From positions 88,628-152,627 of the forward strand of contig NZ_JAGTTN010000007.1 of NCBI RefSeq assembly GCF_020682705.1: a stretch of DNA of 64,000 nt, in the 5' to 3' direction. Shown piece by piece: positions 47,906 to 61,151 of the stretch. The stretch is from Microbacterium allomyrinae. GTDB taxonomy: Bacteria; Actinomycetota; Actinomycetes; Actinomycetales; Microbacteriaceae. Position 1 is the first letter of the stretch. Each line of letters starts with the position of its first letter. A program made the translations under genes and the position numbers. The notes under the pieces are model-generated. The model was not told the DNA's origin. It ran no database searches and saw only the letters and a program-made list of their open reading frames with translations.

Positions 47906-50442
47906 TGCGCGTCCCGCTCTCCTGGTTGCGTGAGTTCGTCGACGTCCCGGCGGATGCCTCGCCCGAGGACGTCCTCGAGGCGCTCGTCCGCGTCGGGTTC
48001 GAAGAGGAGGATGTCCACCGCTTCGAATTGCAGGGCCCGATCGTCGTGGGCGAGGTGCTTCAGTTCGTGGAAGAGCCGCAGTCCAACGGCAAGACGATCC
48101 GCTGGTGCCAGGTGCGCGTGGCGCCCGACGGCGAGAAGGCTGCCGACGGAGGAGATGCCGTGCACGGCGTCGTCTGCGGCGCCCGCAACTTCTTCGCCGG
48201 TGACAAGGTCGTGGTGACACTTCCGGGCGCGCTGCTGCCGGGCCCCTTCCCGATCGCCGCCCGCAAGACTTACGGTCACGTATCGGACGGCATGATCGCC
48301 TCTGCCAAAGAGCTGGGGCTCGGCGACGAGCACGACGGAATCCTGCGGCTCGTCGAGCTCGGAATCGATGCGCCGGTGGGTACCGACGCGATCGGATTGC
48401 TCGGCCTCGATGACGTCGCGGTCGAGATCAACGTCACGCCCGACCGGGGGTACGCGCTGTCGGTACGCGGTGTTGCGCGCGAATACTCGCATTCGACGGG
48501 TGCGGCGTTCCGCGACCCGGCCGACCGCCCATGGGACGAGCTCGCCCCGGGCTCGGGGTTCCCGATCGTCGTCGATGACCAGGCGCCGATCCGGGGCCGC
48601 GTCGGCGCGACCGAGTTCGTCGCGCGCGTCGTCCGCGACGTCGACCCCACCAAGCCGACGCCGGCCTGGATGGTCGCGCGTCTCACGCTCGCCGGCATCC
48701 GCTCACTCGGCATCCTGATCGACATCACGAACTACGTGATGCTCGAACTGGGGCAGCCGATCCATGGCTACGACCTCGACAAGCTGCAAGGCGGGCTCAC
48801 CGTGCGCCGCGCGACGCCTGGGGAGAAGCTCGAGACGCTCGACGGCAAGGTGCGCACCCTCGATGTCGAAGACCTGCTCATCACCGATGAGTCTGGCCCG
48901 ATCGGCCTCGCCGGCGTGATGGGCGGCGGCACGACCGAGATGAGCAGCACGACCCGAAACGTCCTGATCGAGGCAGCGACCTTCGACACCGTGTCGATCG
49001 CGCGTACCGCACGCCGCCACAAGCTGCCCAGTGAGGCGTCGCGTCGTTTCGAGCGAGGAGTCGACCCGCTCGTTCCCTTCGTCGCCGCTCGTCGCGTGGC
49101 CGACCTCATGGTCGAGTACGCGGGCGGAACCAGCGATGACGACCTCGGCGGCGCCCTGTTCGCGGAGGTGTTCGTCGCCGGTATCACCCTGCCCGCAGGC
49201 TTCGTCGAGGGGCTCATCGGAGTCGATTACACCTCGGGCGAGATCGAGGGCGCGCTCCGGCTGATCGGTTGCGAGGTCGTTGTCGCCGACGACGCTGCCG
49301 ACGGCTGGCAGGTCATCCCGCCCTCGTGGCGCCCCGACCTCACCGACAAGTGGACGCTCGCCGAAGAGGTGGCGCGCATCGAGGGCTACGACCGCATCCC
49401 GTCGATCCTTCCGACGCCGCCTTCGGGTCGGGGGCTCACCGTGGCCCAGGAGGGTCGTCGTCGTGTGGCGAATGCGCTCGCCGCGGCCGGGTACGTCGAG
49501 ACTCCGTCCTTCGGCTTCACCACCGAAGAGCACAACGATCTGCACGGCTCGGCATCGGGCGGGCATCTGCCGAGCATCAAGCTCGCCAATCCGCTCGACG
49601 GGCAGTCGCCGTTCCTGCGCCGTTCGCTGGTGCCCGGCCTGCTGCAGGTGGCGCACCGCAATGTGGCTCGCGGCCTCACCGATCTCTCGCTGTTCGAGAC
49701 GGGCGTCGTGTTCCTTCCGAAACCGGGGGCGACGTACGGCACCGCGTTCGTTCCGCCGTTGGCCGTGCGCCCGGATGCCGCGACCTTGGCCGAACTCGAC
49801 GAGTCGATCCCGCCGCAGCATCGTCACGTCGCGGTGCTGCTGGCGGGCAGCCTCGTCCCGAAGCAGCCCGGCATCGCGCCCGTCGCAGCGGAACTCTCCG
49901 ACGCGCTGGACGCGGTCCGCACCATCGCTGCGGCAGCAGGCGTCACGATCGATGTCGTTCAGGGTGCGCGCGCGGCGCTGCACCCGGGACGCACCGGCGT
50001 GCTCGCAGTCGGCGCGACCGAGGTCGGATACGTCGGCGAAGTGCTTCCCGCGGTGGCGGCGGCATCCGATCTTCCCGGCCGGGTGATCGTGGCCGAACTG
50101 GATCTGGACCTGGTGATCTCGCTCGCGGGTGACAGGGTCGTCGCGGCCTCGCTGTCGGGGTTCCCGGCGGCGACGCAGGATGTGTCGCTCGTGGTCGGCG
50201 CCGATGTGCCCGCCGGCGAGGTGCGCGCGGCGCTCGTGGAAGGTGCGGGCGAACTCCTCGAGTCGCTGCGACTGGTCGACGACTACAGGGGCCCGGGAGT
50301 GGCAGAGGGTGCGAAGAGCCTGACGTTCGCGCTGCGCTTCCGAGGGACCGACCGCACGCTCACGGCCGCCGAGGCGACCGATGCGAAGCTGGCCGGTGTC
50401 GCTGTCGCGGCCGAGCGCTTCGGCGCGACGCTCCGCGAGTAG
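47905..50442 (+). CDS. pheT: Phenylalanyl-tRNA synthetase beta subunit
   Basis: The 845-residue PheT has the usual order: B1 start MRVPLSWLREFVDVP, tRNA-binding domain (~40-155), B3/B4 editing domain (~220-390), B5 domain (~400-480), a class-II-like core and a C-terminal FDX-ACB anticodon domain (SGFPAATQDVSLVVGADVPAGEV...). ATG 47905 shares its A with the pheS stop. A 17-bp tandem repeat covers its stop codon. Confidence 0.97.
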   Translation: MRVPLSWLREFVDVPADASPEDVLEALVRVGFEEEDVHRFELQGPIVVGEVLQFVEEPQSNGKTIRWCQVRVAPDGEKAADGGDAVHGVVCGARNFFAGDKVVVTLPGALLPGPFPIAARKTYGHVSDGMIASAKELGLGDEHDGILRLVELGIDAPVGTDAIGLLGLDDVAVEINVTPDRGYALSVRGVAREYSHSTGAAFRDPADRPWDELAPGSGFPIVVDDQAPIRGRVGATEFVARVVRDVDPTKPTPAWMVARLTLAGIRSLGILIDITNYVMLELGQPIHGYDLDKLQGGLTVRRATPGEKLETLDGKVRTLDVEDLLITDESGPIGLAGVMGGGTTEMSSTTRNVLIEAATFDTVSIARTARRHKLPSEASRRFERGVDPLVPFVAARRVADLMVEYAGGTSDDDLGGALFAEVFVAGITLPAGFVEGLIGVDYTSGEIEGALRLIGCEVVVADDAADGWQVIPPSWRPDLTDKWTLAEEVARIEGYDRIPSILPTPPSGRGLTVAQEGRRRVANALAAAGYVETPSFGFTTEEHNDLHGSASGGHLPSIKLANPLDGQSPFLRRSLVPGLLQVAHRNVARGLTDLSLFETGVVFLPKPGATYGTAFVPPLAVRPDAATLAELDESIPPQHRHVAVLLAGSLVPKQPGIAPVAAELSDALDAVRTIAAAAGVTIDVVQGARAALHPGRTGVLAVGATEVGYVGEVLPAVAAASDLPGRVIVAELDLDLVISLAGDRVVAASLSGFPAATQDVSLVVGADVPAGEVRAALVEGAGELLESLRLVDDYRGPGVAEGAKSLTFALRFRGTDRTLTAAEATDAKLAGVAVAAERFGATLRE

Positions 50443-50464
50443 CCGCGAGTCGCGAGTAGCCGCG
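50434..50464 (+). repeat. 17-bp tandem repeat across the pheT stop
   Basis: CGCGAGTAGCCGCGAGT (50434-50450) is followed at once by the first 14 bases of a second copy (50451-50464). The first copy contains the pheT stop codon. Confidence 0.8.
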
Positions 50465-50526
50465 CCCCGCTCTGCCGTCGGCGGAACGGGGTGCCGCTGT
50501 GCCGGCTCGTCTGATTGGGTGGTGCC

Positions 50527-51567
50527 ATGACCGACGTGCTGGTGCTGGGCGGAACGGGCTGGTTGAGCGCACGCATCGCAGAGCAGTGGATGGCCCCCGC
50601 GGCTGCTCCACGCACCGCCGCCGCGTCGCTCGGAGCTTCCGGTGCCGTGGCCGCCGCCCGGGCATCCGTCACGTGCCTCGCTCGAGGTGGTCGACCCGCA
50701 CCCGACGGTGCGACACTCGTCGTGGCCGACCGCGACGGACCGGAACCGTATGCCGAAGTGGCGGACCGGGAATGGGACGAGGTCGTCGATGTCTCTTCGA
50801 ACCCTGTGCACGTGGCCGCGGCGATCGATGCGATCGGAGACCGCGCGAAGCACTGGACCTATGTCTCGACCGTGTCGGTCTATGCCGCGAACGATCGGCC
50901 CGGCGCTGACGAGTCGGCCGAGCTGTTGACCCCCGCCGGCCCCGACGAGGAAGCGGACTACGGGCGGGCGAAGGCCGAGGCCGAGGCGTCCGTTCGATCC
51001 GCCCTGGGGTTTCGCTCGGCGATCGTGCGCCCCGGGTTGATCGCGGGACCCGGTGATCCCACCGATCGTTTCGGCTACTGGGTCGCGCGCTTCGCACTCG
51101 CTGCGGGCGCCGACGTGCTCGTGCCGGACGCGGGCGGCCGCGGCGCGCAGGTGATCGACGTCGACGATCTCGCTGAGTTCGTGCAGGCGATCGGCCGTGA
51201 GCGGTGGACGGGAGTCGCGAACGCCGTCGGTGACCCGGTGGCTCTCGGTGGACTGATGCGTGAGGCTCGCTCCGTGGCGGGGCATGACGGCCGGACGGCC
51301 ACGGCCTCAGACGACTGGCTGGAAGCCCACGACGTCGCGTACTGGACGGGGTCACGCTCACTGCCGCTGTGGCTGCCGCGCGAGATGCCGGGCTTTTGGA
51401 CCCGCTCGAACGCCGTCTACCGCTTGCTGGGCGGACGCCTGCGCCCCCTGCGAGAGACGCTCGAACGCACCCTCGCCGACGAACGCGCCCGTGGTCTGGA
51501 CCGCGAGCGGCGTGCCGGGCTGTCGCGCCCCGACGAGCTCGCTCTGCTGGCGGAGCTCGCGGCCTGA
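50527..51567 (+). CDS. NAD(P)-dependent epimerase/dehydratase family protein
   Basis: This 346-residue extended SDR-like protein has VLVLGGTGWLSARIAEQWM as its dinucleotide-binding start, WTYVSTVSVYA carrying the Ser/Tyr region, and VRPGLIAGPGDPTDRFGYW. It resembles plastid CSP41-like/NAD-epimerase proteins seen in actinobacteria. The role is unknown. No clear -10 or Shine-Dalgarno sequence precedes ATG 50527. It ends 50 bp before the small arginine-rich ORF upstream of argC. Confidence 0.85.
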   Translation: MTDVLVLGGTGWLSARIAEQWMAPAAAPRTAAASLGASGAVAAARASVTCLARGGRPAPDGATLVVADRDGPEPYAEVADREWDEVVDVSSNPVHVAAAIDAIGDRAKHWTYVSTVSVYAANDRPGADESAELLTPAGPDEEADYGRAKAEAEASVRSALGFRSAIVRPGLIAGPGDPTDRFGYWVARFALAAGADVLVPDAGGRGAQVIDVDDLAEFVQAIGRERWTGVANAVGDPVALGGLMREARSVAGHDGRTATASDDWLEAHDVAYWTGSRSLPLWLPREMPGFWTRSNAVYRLLGGRLRPLRETLERTLADERARGLDRERRAGLSRPDELALLAELAA

Positions 51568-51605
51568 ACCCGGGCGTCGATTTGCGGATGCCGCTGCCCG
51601 GCCAG

Positions 51606-51611
51606 TATGGT
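51606..51611 (+). promoter_or_regulatory. -10 element of the arg leader ORF
   Basis: TATGGT lies 6 nt before ATG 51618, with TTGCGG (51582-51587) 18 nt upstream as a possible -35. This is the same leaderless geometry as in the confident genes of the window. Confidence 0.5.
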
Positions 51612-51617
51612 CGGCGC

Positions 51618-51716
51618 ATGCCTTCGGCCACCCAGGGATCCGAGACGCTCGTTCCGAGCGTCTCTCCCGTGCGCCGACGTCACCTCCGCCTGAACACTCG
51701 CGGCCGCCGACTCTAG
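51618..51716 (+). CDS. Arginine-rich small ORF, candidate arg leader peptide
   Basis: A 32-codon ORF starts at an apparent leaderless ATG and ends 95 bp before argC. Seven of its last 14 codons encode arginine (RRRHLRLNTRGRRL), two of them CGA. A perfect 10-bp hairpin with a 3-nt loop (GAGACGCTCG/CGAGCGTCTC, 51642-51664) lies inside the ORF before the Arg run. Downstream, GGCGAC (51716-51721) can pair with GTCGCC (51756-51761) around GGTCC/GGACC. A ribosome-mediated attenuator for the arg operon is the attractive reading. Against it, GC-rich DNA often gives Arg-rich random ORFs, and the hairpin alone could simply end the upstream gene. Confidence 0.4.
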   Translation: MPSATQGSETLVPSVSPVRRRHLRLNTRGRRL

Positions 51717-51766
51717 GCGACCCCGCATGAGGTCCCCTCGTGGACCCGAGTGGGTGTCGCCGTGTC

Positions 51767-51787
51767 GTCCCGAGCCCGTCGAAGGGC
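51767..51787 (+). repeat. REP-like GAGCC-GTCGAAGGG element
   Basis: A 21-bp element with GTCCCGAGCCC followed by GTCGAAGGGC. It resembles the intergenic palindrome family of the type CCCTGAGCC-TGTCGAAGGG that I recall as abundant in Microbacteriaceae. One copy was noticed in this window, just before argC. Confidence 0.4.
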
Positions 51788-51811
51788 AGCCCAGACTCTA
51801 AGGTGGAATCC

Positions 51812-52888
51812 ATGACATATTCGGTCGCCGTCTCCGGCGCATCCGGTTATGCGGGCGGCGAGATCCTGCGGATCCTCGCCGCGCATCCCGACGTCGAGAT
51901 CCGCACCGTGACCGCGCATTCCAACGCGGGACAGCCGCTCATCCGGCATCAGCCACACCTGCGCTCCCTCGAGCACCTCACGCTCTCAGACACCACGTCC
52001 GAAGTGCTGGCAGGGCATGACATCGTGTTCCTGGCCCTCCCGCACGGTCAGTCGGGGCAATACACCGACGCCCTCGGCGACACCGCTCTCGTCATCGACG
52101 CAGGGGCCGATCACCGGCTCGAGTCCGTCACGGACTGGGAACAGTTCTACGGTGGCAACTTCCACGAACCGTGGGTGTACGGGGTGCCTGAGCTCGTGGT
52201 CGCCGGGGCGAAACAGCGCGAACGCCTGATCGGGGCGTCGCGCATCGCAGCTCCCGGATGCAACGCGTCGACCGTTTCGCTCAGCCTCGCGCCGGGGGTC
52301 GCCGCCGGTGTCATCGACCCGGGCGACATCGTGACGGTGCTCGCCGTCGGTCCTTCGGGCGCCGGCAAGAGCCTGAAGACCAACCTCCTCGCGAGCGAGA
52401 TCCTCGGCTCCGCCAATCCGTACGCAGTCGGCGGCACGCACCGGCACATCCCCGAGATCCGCCAGGCGCTGGTCGCCGCCCGTGCGACACACGCCGGTGC
52501 CGGAGTCACCGGCCCCGACGACGGCATCCGCATCTCGTTCACGCCGGTGCTCGTGCCGATGGCGCGCGGGATCCTCGCGACCTCGACCGCCCCGATCGTG
52601 AACGACGCGACGGATGCCGAGATCCGCGGCGCATGGGAGGCCGCGTACGGCGACGAGACGTTCGTCCAGTTGCTGCCCGAGGGCCAATTCCCGCGTACTG
52701 CCGATGTGCTCGGTGCGAACACCGCGCTGATCGGCCTCGCGATCGATCGTGCAGCGAACCGCGTCGTCGTCGTGACGGCGGTCGACAATCTTGTCAAGGG
52801 CACCGCCGGCGCAGCCGTGCAGTCAATGAATATCGCGCTGGGCCTCGCAGAAGGTACCGGCCTGACCGTGAACGGAGTCGCGCCGTGA
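51812..52888 (+). CDS. argC: N-acetyl-gamma-glutamyl-phosphate reductase
   Basis: ArgC reduces N-acetylglutamyl-phosphate with NADPH. The 358-residue protein begins [18 protein letters not shown]; the catalytic Cys is in [17 protein letters not shown] and the active-site His in [11 protein letters not shown] context with [16 protein letters not shown] (51799-51804) is 7 nt before ATG 51812, which fixes the start against a longer frame. It leads argC-J-B-D-F, with every junction overlapping by 4 nt. Confidence 0.97.
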   Translation: MTYSVAVSGASGYAGGEILRILAAHPDVEIRTVTAHSNAGQPLIRHQPHLRSLEHLTLSDTTSEVLAGHDIVFLALPHGQSGQYTDALGDTALVIDAGADHRLESVTDWEQFYGGNFHEPWVYGVPELVVAGAKQRERLIGASRIAAPGCNASTVSLSLAPGVAAGVIDPGDIVTVLAVGPSGAGKSLKTNLLASEILGSANPYAVGGTHRHIPEIRQALVAARATHAGAGVTGPDDGIRISFTPVLVPMARGILATSTAPIVNDATDAEIRGAWEAAYGDETFVQLLPEGQFPRTADVLGANTALIGLAIDRAANRVVVVTAVDNLVKGTAGAAVQSMNIALGLAEGTGLTVNGVAP

Positions 52889-54042
52889 GTGTCACCGCGC
52901 CCCAGGGATTCGAGGCTGCCGGCGTCGCCGTCGGACTCAAGTCGACCGGCAAGCCCGACGTCGCCGTCGTCGTGAACCGCGGGCCGCTCAAGGTGGGAGC
53001 CGCGGTCTTCACCTCGAACCGTGCCAAGGCGAATCCCATCATGTGGTCGCAGCAGGTGGTTCAGGATGGCGTGGTCGAGGCGATCGTGCTCAATTCGGGC
53101 GGCGCGAACTGCTTCACCGGATCGTTCGGCTTCCAGACGACGCACCAGACGGCGGAGAAGGCGGCGCAACTGCTCGGTGTGAGTGCCGGCGACATCGTCG
53201 TGTGCTCGACCGGCCTCATCGGCACCGGCGACGACGTCTTCCGCGCGAAGGTGCTCGCCGGCACCGAGCACGGCATCGCCGAGCTCTCGGCCGACGGCGG
53301 CGAGGCGGCATCCCTCGCGATCATGACGACGGACTCCCGCCCCAAGCGCGCGGTCGCCGAACGGGACGGCTGGTCGATCGGCGGCATGGCGAAGGGCGCG
53401 GGCATGCTGGCGCCGGGCCTTGCGACGATGCTCGTCGTCATCACGACCGACGCCGTGCTCGACGCGGCCCAGGCCGACGCTGCCCTTCGAAACGCCACGG
53501 GCCGCACGTTCGACCGCCTCGACTCCGACGGCTGCATGTCGACGAACGACCAGGTCACGCTGATGGTGAGCGGCGCGTCCGGCATCACGCCCGACTTCGA
53601 CGAGTTCGCCGCCGCGCTCGCCGAGGTGAGTCAGGACCTCGCGAAGCAGCTCCAGGGCGATGCCGAGGGCGCGAGCCACGACATCACGATCGAGGTGATC
53701 AACGCGCTCTCCGAGGACGATGCCGTCGAGGTGGGGCGCTCGGTCGCGCGCAACAACCTTTTCAAGGCCGCGATCTTCGGCAACGACCCCAACTGGGGCC
53801 GTGTGCTCGCCGCCATCGGCACCACTGACGCAGCTTTCGATCCGTATGACGTGGACGTCTGGATGAACGGGGTGCGGGTGTGCACCGCGGGCGGCCCTGA
53901 CCGCCCTCGTGAGGACGTCGATCTCACCCCCCGCGCCACCGATCTGCTGATCGACCTGAAGATCGGCGCGGCGGCGGCCACGATCCTCACCAATGACCTC
54001 ACGCACGACTACGTCCACGAGAACAGCGCCTATTCCTCATGA
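52885..54042 (+). CDS. argJ: Bifunctional glutamate N-acetyltransferase/N-acetylglutamate synthase
   Basis: ArgJ recycles the acetyl group from N-acetylornithine to glutamate, and may also use acetyl-CoA. The 385-residue precursor cleaves itself before Thr181 in [14 protein letters not shown], the ATML motif. Further blocks are [18 protein letters not shown] and [17 protein letters not shown] 52885 overlaps the argC stop. The presence of ArgJ means the cyclic acetyl pathway is used. Confidence 0.97.
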   Translation: MSVTAPQGFEAAGVAVGLKSTGKPDVAVVVNRGPLKVGAAVFTSNRAKANPIMWSQQVVQDGVVEAIVLNSGGANCFTGSFGFQTTHQTAEKAAQLLGVSAGDIVVCSTGLIGTGDDVFRAKVLAGTEHGIAELSADGGEAASLAIMTTDSRPKRAVAERDGWSIGGMAKGAGMLAPGLATMLVVITTDAVLDAAQADAALRNATGRTFDRLDSDGCMSTNDQVTLMVSGASGITPDFDEFAAALAEVSQDLAKQLQGDAEGASHDITIEVINALSEDDAVEVGRSVARNNLFKAAIFGNDPNWGRVLAAIGTTDAAFDPYDVDVWMNGVRVCTAGGPDRPREDVDLTPRATDLLIDLKIGAAAATILTNDLTHDYVHENSAYSS

Positions 54043-54934
54043 CAGACATCCAGGACACCGATCCCGACGAGGCCTCGGTCCGGGCAGCGACTCTCGTAGA
54101 GTCGCTGCCGTGGTTGCGCCGCTTCCACGATCAGATCGTCGTCGTGAAGTATGGCGGCAACGCGATGGTGAGCGAAGAGCTCCAAGATGCTTTCGCCGCC
54201 GACATCGCCTATCTCCGCTACGTCGGGGTGAAGCCGGTCGTGGTTCACGGCGGAGGACCGCAGATCTCGTCGATGCTCGATCGCCTCGCGATCCCGAGCG
54301 AGTTCAAGGGCGGCTACCGGGTCACCTCCACCGAGGCGATCTCGGTGGTGCGCATGGTGCTCACCGGGCAGATCAATCCGCAGCTGGTCGGCAAGATCAA
54401 TGCTCATGGCCCCGTGGCGGCGGGCTTGAGCGGCGAGGACGCCGGACTGTTCGGCGGGCGGCGCCGCGGCGTGGTGATCGAGGGGGTCGAGCACGACCTC
54501 GGCCGTGTCGGCGATGTCGTCGAGGTCGATCCGCAGCCGGTGCTCGATCAGCTCGCGGCGGGCCGGATCCCCGTGGTCTCGAGCATCGCGCCGGATCTCG
54601 ACCACCCGGGGCACTCGCTGAATGTGAATGCGGATGCCGCGGCATCCGCTCTCGCTGTCGCTCTCGGCGCCGCGAAGCTCGTGGTGCTCACCGACGTCGC
54701 GGGTCTGTACGCCGACTGGCCGGACCGCGACTCGCTCGTCTCGCACCTGAACTCGACCGAGCTGCGCGCGATGCTGCCGCGACTGGAATCGGGCATGATC
54801 CCGAAGATGGCGGCGTGTCTGGAGGCCGTCGAAGGCGGCGTCGAGACGGCCGCGATCATCGACGGGAGGGTGCCGCACTCGGTGCTCGTGGAGATCTTCA
54901 CCAGTAAGGGAATCGGAACAGAGGTGGTACTCGG

Positions 54935-54938
<4 letters not shown>
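54039..54938 (+). CDS. argB: Acetylglutamate kinase
   Basis: This 299-residue amino-acid kinase phosphorylates N-acetylglutamate. It has [65 protein letters not shown] and [17 protein letters not shown]. The N-terminal helix before the kinase core is the type seen in arginine-inhibited hexameric enzymes, so feedback control by arginine is likely. A 20-bp palindrome lies in the gene at 54630-54649. Confidence 0.97.
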
Positions 54939-57069
<2,131 letters not shown>

Positions 57070-57107
57070 GTGAAGACGGCTCGAACGATCGAGAGGGCTC
57101 CTGGCGG

Positions 57108-58241
57108 GTGAGTGGGCGAACCGAGACGAAGCCGCCGACCTGGCCGCGCACGGAGTGGGACCGCCTCAACGGCCCCCAGCGGGTCGGCGGCGTGGACCTT
57201 GCGCGTGGACTCGCGGTGCTCGGCATGTTCGCGGCGCATCTGCTGTGGATCGAGGAACCGTTCGACTTCGCCGATCCGGGCACGTGGATCGCCGTCGTCG
57301 AGGGGCGCTCATCGATCTTGTTCGCGACGCTCGCCGGAGTATCCCTCGGCCTCATGACCGGAGGTCGCACCGCGCTGCAGGGCAGAGCCCGCAGCATCGC
57401 CGATCGGCGGATCGCAGTCCGAGCCGGGCTGCTGTGGCTCCTCGGCGTGGCGTTGATCCTCACCGGTGTACCGGTGTACGTCATCCTCCCCGCCTACGCC
57501 ATCCTGTTCCTGCTCGCCATTCCGCTGACCGGATTCGGGCCGCGGGTGCTGCTGCCGCTGGCCGCCGTCCTCGCGGTCGTGATGCCTTTCGTGCAGGTTC
57601 TGCTCGATGCGTTGCCGCTGTGGAACACGTCGCCCGGCAGTGCGCTGTCGCTGGCCATCGGCTGGCATTACCCCTTCACGACGTGGATCGCGTTCGTCGT
57701 GGCAGGCATGGGAGTCGCCCGCGCGGATGTCCGGCGCCTGCGCGTGCAGTGCTGGCTCCTCGGTGCCGGCGCAGCGCTCGCCGTGCTCGGCTACGGGATC
57801 GATGCCGCGATCGGGTCCGGCGAGGCGGCGGAACTGCTCTCGTTCGACGGTGCCCTGTGGACCGCGCGAGCGCACTCGACAGGACTGCTGGAGGTCATCG
57901 GATCCGGGGGCTTCGCGCTGGCCGTGCTGGGTGCGAGCCTGCTGCTGTGCCGAACGGTGCTGACGTTCGTCGTGCTCCCGCTGCGTGCGGTGGGGGCGAT
58001 GCCGCTCACCGCCTACACACTGCAACTCGTCGTCTGGGCCGCTGTCGCGGGCGCCGAACTCGGCGACTCCGGCGATCTGGCCGGTTTCCGCGCGCTCGAA
58101 CCGTTCTGGCCGCTCACGCTCGGAACCATCGTGTTCTGCACCGCATGGGCGCTGCTCGCGGGACGAGGGCTCCTCGAGACGGCACTCGATCGTGCTGCGA
58201 AGTTCGCGGTGGGTGACGGGCAGCGCAGCGCCGTCCGCTGA
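57108..58241 (+). CDS. Acyltransferase-like membrane protein (DUF418/HGSNAT type)
   Basis: This 377-residue protein has about ten membrane segments. The start region RVGGVDLARGLAVLGMFAAHL fits the R-x4-D-x2-RG-x-A-x3-M-x3-H motif of heparan-glucosaminide acetyltransferase-like/DUF418 proteins, and a hydrophobic DUF418-like C-terminal half follows. The substrate is unknown. GTG 57108 is used, with AGAGGG about 10 nt upstream. It lies between argF and argH on the same strand, but nothing in it points to arginine metabolism. Confidence 0.82.
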   Translation: MSGRTETKPPTWPRTEWDRLNGPQRVGGVDLARGLAVLGMFAAHLLWIEEPFDFADPGTWIAVVEGRSSILFATLAGVSLGLMTGGRTALQGRARSIADRRIAVRAGLLWLLGVALILTGVPVYVILPAYAILFLLAIPLTGFGPRVLLPLAAVLAVVMPFVQVLLDALPLWNTSPGSALSLAIGWHYPFTTWIAFVVAGMGVARADVRRLRVQCWLLGAGAALAVLGYGIDAAIGSGEAAELLSFDGALWTARAHSTGLLEVIGSGGFALAVLGASLLLCRTVLTFVVLPLRAVGAMPLTAYTLQLVVWAAVAGAELGDSGDLAGFRALEPFWPLTLGTIVFCTAWALLAGRGLLETALDRAAKFAVGDGQRSAVR

Positions 58242-58382
58242 ATCCCTCGCTCCGGCGCGTTCGCTGGTGTGCGGAGTCCGTACCCGCGGCGAGGCGAAGC
58301 GAGCGTCGACCGCGGCAGCCTCGGTCGTTCCTGGGGGGAGTGGCATGCCCGCTGCGCGGCGAGCAGGCAGCACCGTCGGTAG

Positions 58383-59822
<1,440 letters not shown>

Positions 59823-59860
59823 ATCCGGCCGCGCCGGAACCTGTCGGCCAGGCCCTCAGG

Positions 59861-60451
59861 TCACCAGATCGCGAGGCGCACGAGCGCGGCGACGACGCAG
59901 GCCCACAGCAGGCTCGCGAGCGTGCCGATGATGAAGCGCTCGCGCGATTCGGGGGCGGCGAGTTCGGAGAAGCGACCGATGCCCTTGAGGGCGACGACGA
60001 CGGCGATGGCTTCGGGAAAACCGGCGATGATTCCGAGCGTCACCGCGACCCGCTCGAGGTAGCCGATCGTGGTGCCGCCGCGCAGCACCTCTCGCACGGC
60101 GCCCTCGGAGCCGCCGGCGATCGTCGGCGCACGCAGCAGGATCCCGCCGTTGTCACCCTCCTGAACGGCGCCGTGACTCGCGATCTCGAGCACCCGGCGA
60201 GTCACGGGATCGCCGCCGAGCACAGCGAGCGCCGTGCCGAGCAGGGCGATTGCGAGGCCGATGATCAGTGGGACGTTGATCGGTGACACCGTCACGACGA
60301 GCAAGCACAGCACGACCAGCACACCGGCGACGATCAGCGGCACCGTGGTTGGTCGGCGCAGACTGATCACGACGAGGACCAGTGCGCCGCAGAGCGCCAG
60401 GAACAGGAAGATCGACAGCGCGGCGACGATCAGCACGTCGGGGGAGATCAT
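59861..60451 (-). CDS. Membrane protein next to SatD-like gene
   Basis: This 196-residue protein has about five membrane segments: two closely packed N-terminal pairs (residues ~6-75) and two C-terminal ones. A central soluble stretch of about 60 residues (GDPVTRRVLEIASHGAVQEGDNGG...) lies between them. I do not recognise a family with known function. ATG 60451 was chosen since CAGACT sits 6 nt before it on the minus strand. It lies 78 bp downstream of the SatD-like gene on the same strand, a pairing also seen in other actinobacteria. Confidence 0.78.
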   Translation of the reverse strand: MISPDVLIVAALSIFLFLALCGALVLVVISLRRPTTVPLIVAGVLVVLCLLVVTVSPINVPLIIGLAIALLGTALAVLGGDPVTRRVLEIASHGAVQEGDNGGILLRAPTIAGGSEGAVREVLRGGTTIGYLERVAVTLGIIAGFPEAIAVVVALKGIGRFSELAAPESRERFIIGTLASLLWACVVAALVRLAIW

Positions 60452-60529
60452 GGCGTCAGTCTGACATGAGCCACCGACGCGGCAGGGGAGCGGCATCCGC
60501 TCGATGGATGCCCTGTCAGCCGTGTCGGG

Positions 60530-61141
60530 TCACCCCGGGCCGGCGGATTCGTCGAATGGCGCATCGAGACGTTCGAGTACGCGCTCGAGCGCGGGGACCG
60601 CGGCCTCCTCGGCGCGCAACGCGGCGGCCTTGGCGCGCAGACTCACTGCGCCCTGAGTGATGCCGAGCCTCGCCGCGGACTCGCGCTGGCTGTGACCTGC
60701 CGCGAGGAGGTCGTAGACCTCCCATCCCTCCGGGCTCCGGCGGTCACGCAGTTCGATCAGCAGGCGGACGAGGGCCTCGGCATCGTCGCCGCCGTGTGAC
60801 GCGGTGATGGCGACGCGAGTGGGCGCCTTCTTGGCTCGATCGACGGCGTCGCGGGCGTTGAGGAACGCTTCGCCGCGCGCGGCTCGCACGCTCGTGGGGA
60901 GAGGGGATTCGATGCCGCCCGCGCCGACGCCGACGCTCCACGTGCCGGTCCGCGTGAGATCGAGGACGATGGCGAGGAGTGCCTGCGCGTCGGCGATGGC
61001 GAACTGGATCTCGTCGCCTGCGGTGCGCTCAGGCGAGAGTGTCAGTCCAGTGCCGCCGCGGTTGCTGACGTGGGCGATCGCGGCGGGAACCAGATCGGCG
61101 TTCGACCGGCTGTCCCGCTGGTCGGCCGTCACGACGTACAT
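60530..61141 (-). CDS. SatD family protein with HTH tail
   Basis: This 203-residue protein starts MYVVTADQRDSRSNADLVPAAI, as SatD-like proteins do. Its middle part resembles a nucleotide-cyclase/SatD-like fold (ERTAGDEIQFAIADAQALLAIVLDL). It ends with a helix-turn-helix (LLAAGHSQRESAARLGITQGAVSLRAKAAAL). It is probably a regulator that senses an unknown signal. AAAGGAG precedes the ATG. The region in front of it contains a cluster of TTTAG/CTAAA sites that would suit autoregulation. Confidence 0.78.
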   Translation of the reverse strand: MYVVTADQRDSRSNADLVPAAIAHVSNRGGTGLTLSPERTAGDEIQFAIADAQALLAIVLDLTRTGTWSVGVGAGGIESPLPTSVRAARGEAFLNARDAVDRAKKAPTRVAITASHGGDDAEALVRLLIELRDRRSPEGWEVYDLLAAGHSQRESAARLGITQGAVSLRAKAAALRAEEAAVPALERVLERLDAPFDESAGPG

Positions 61142-61151
61142 GCGGTTCTCC

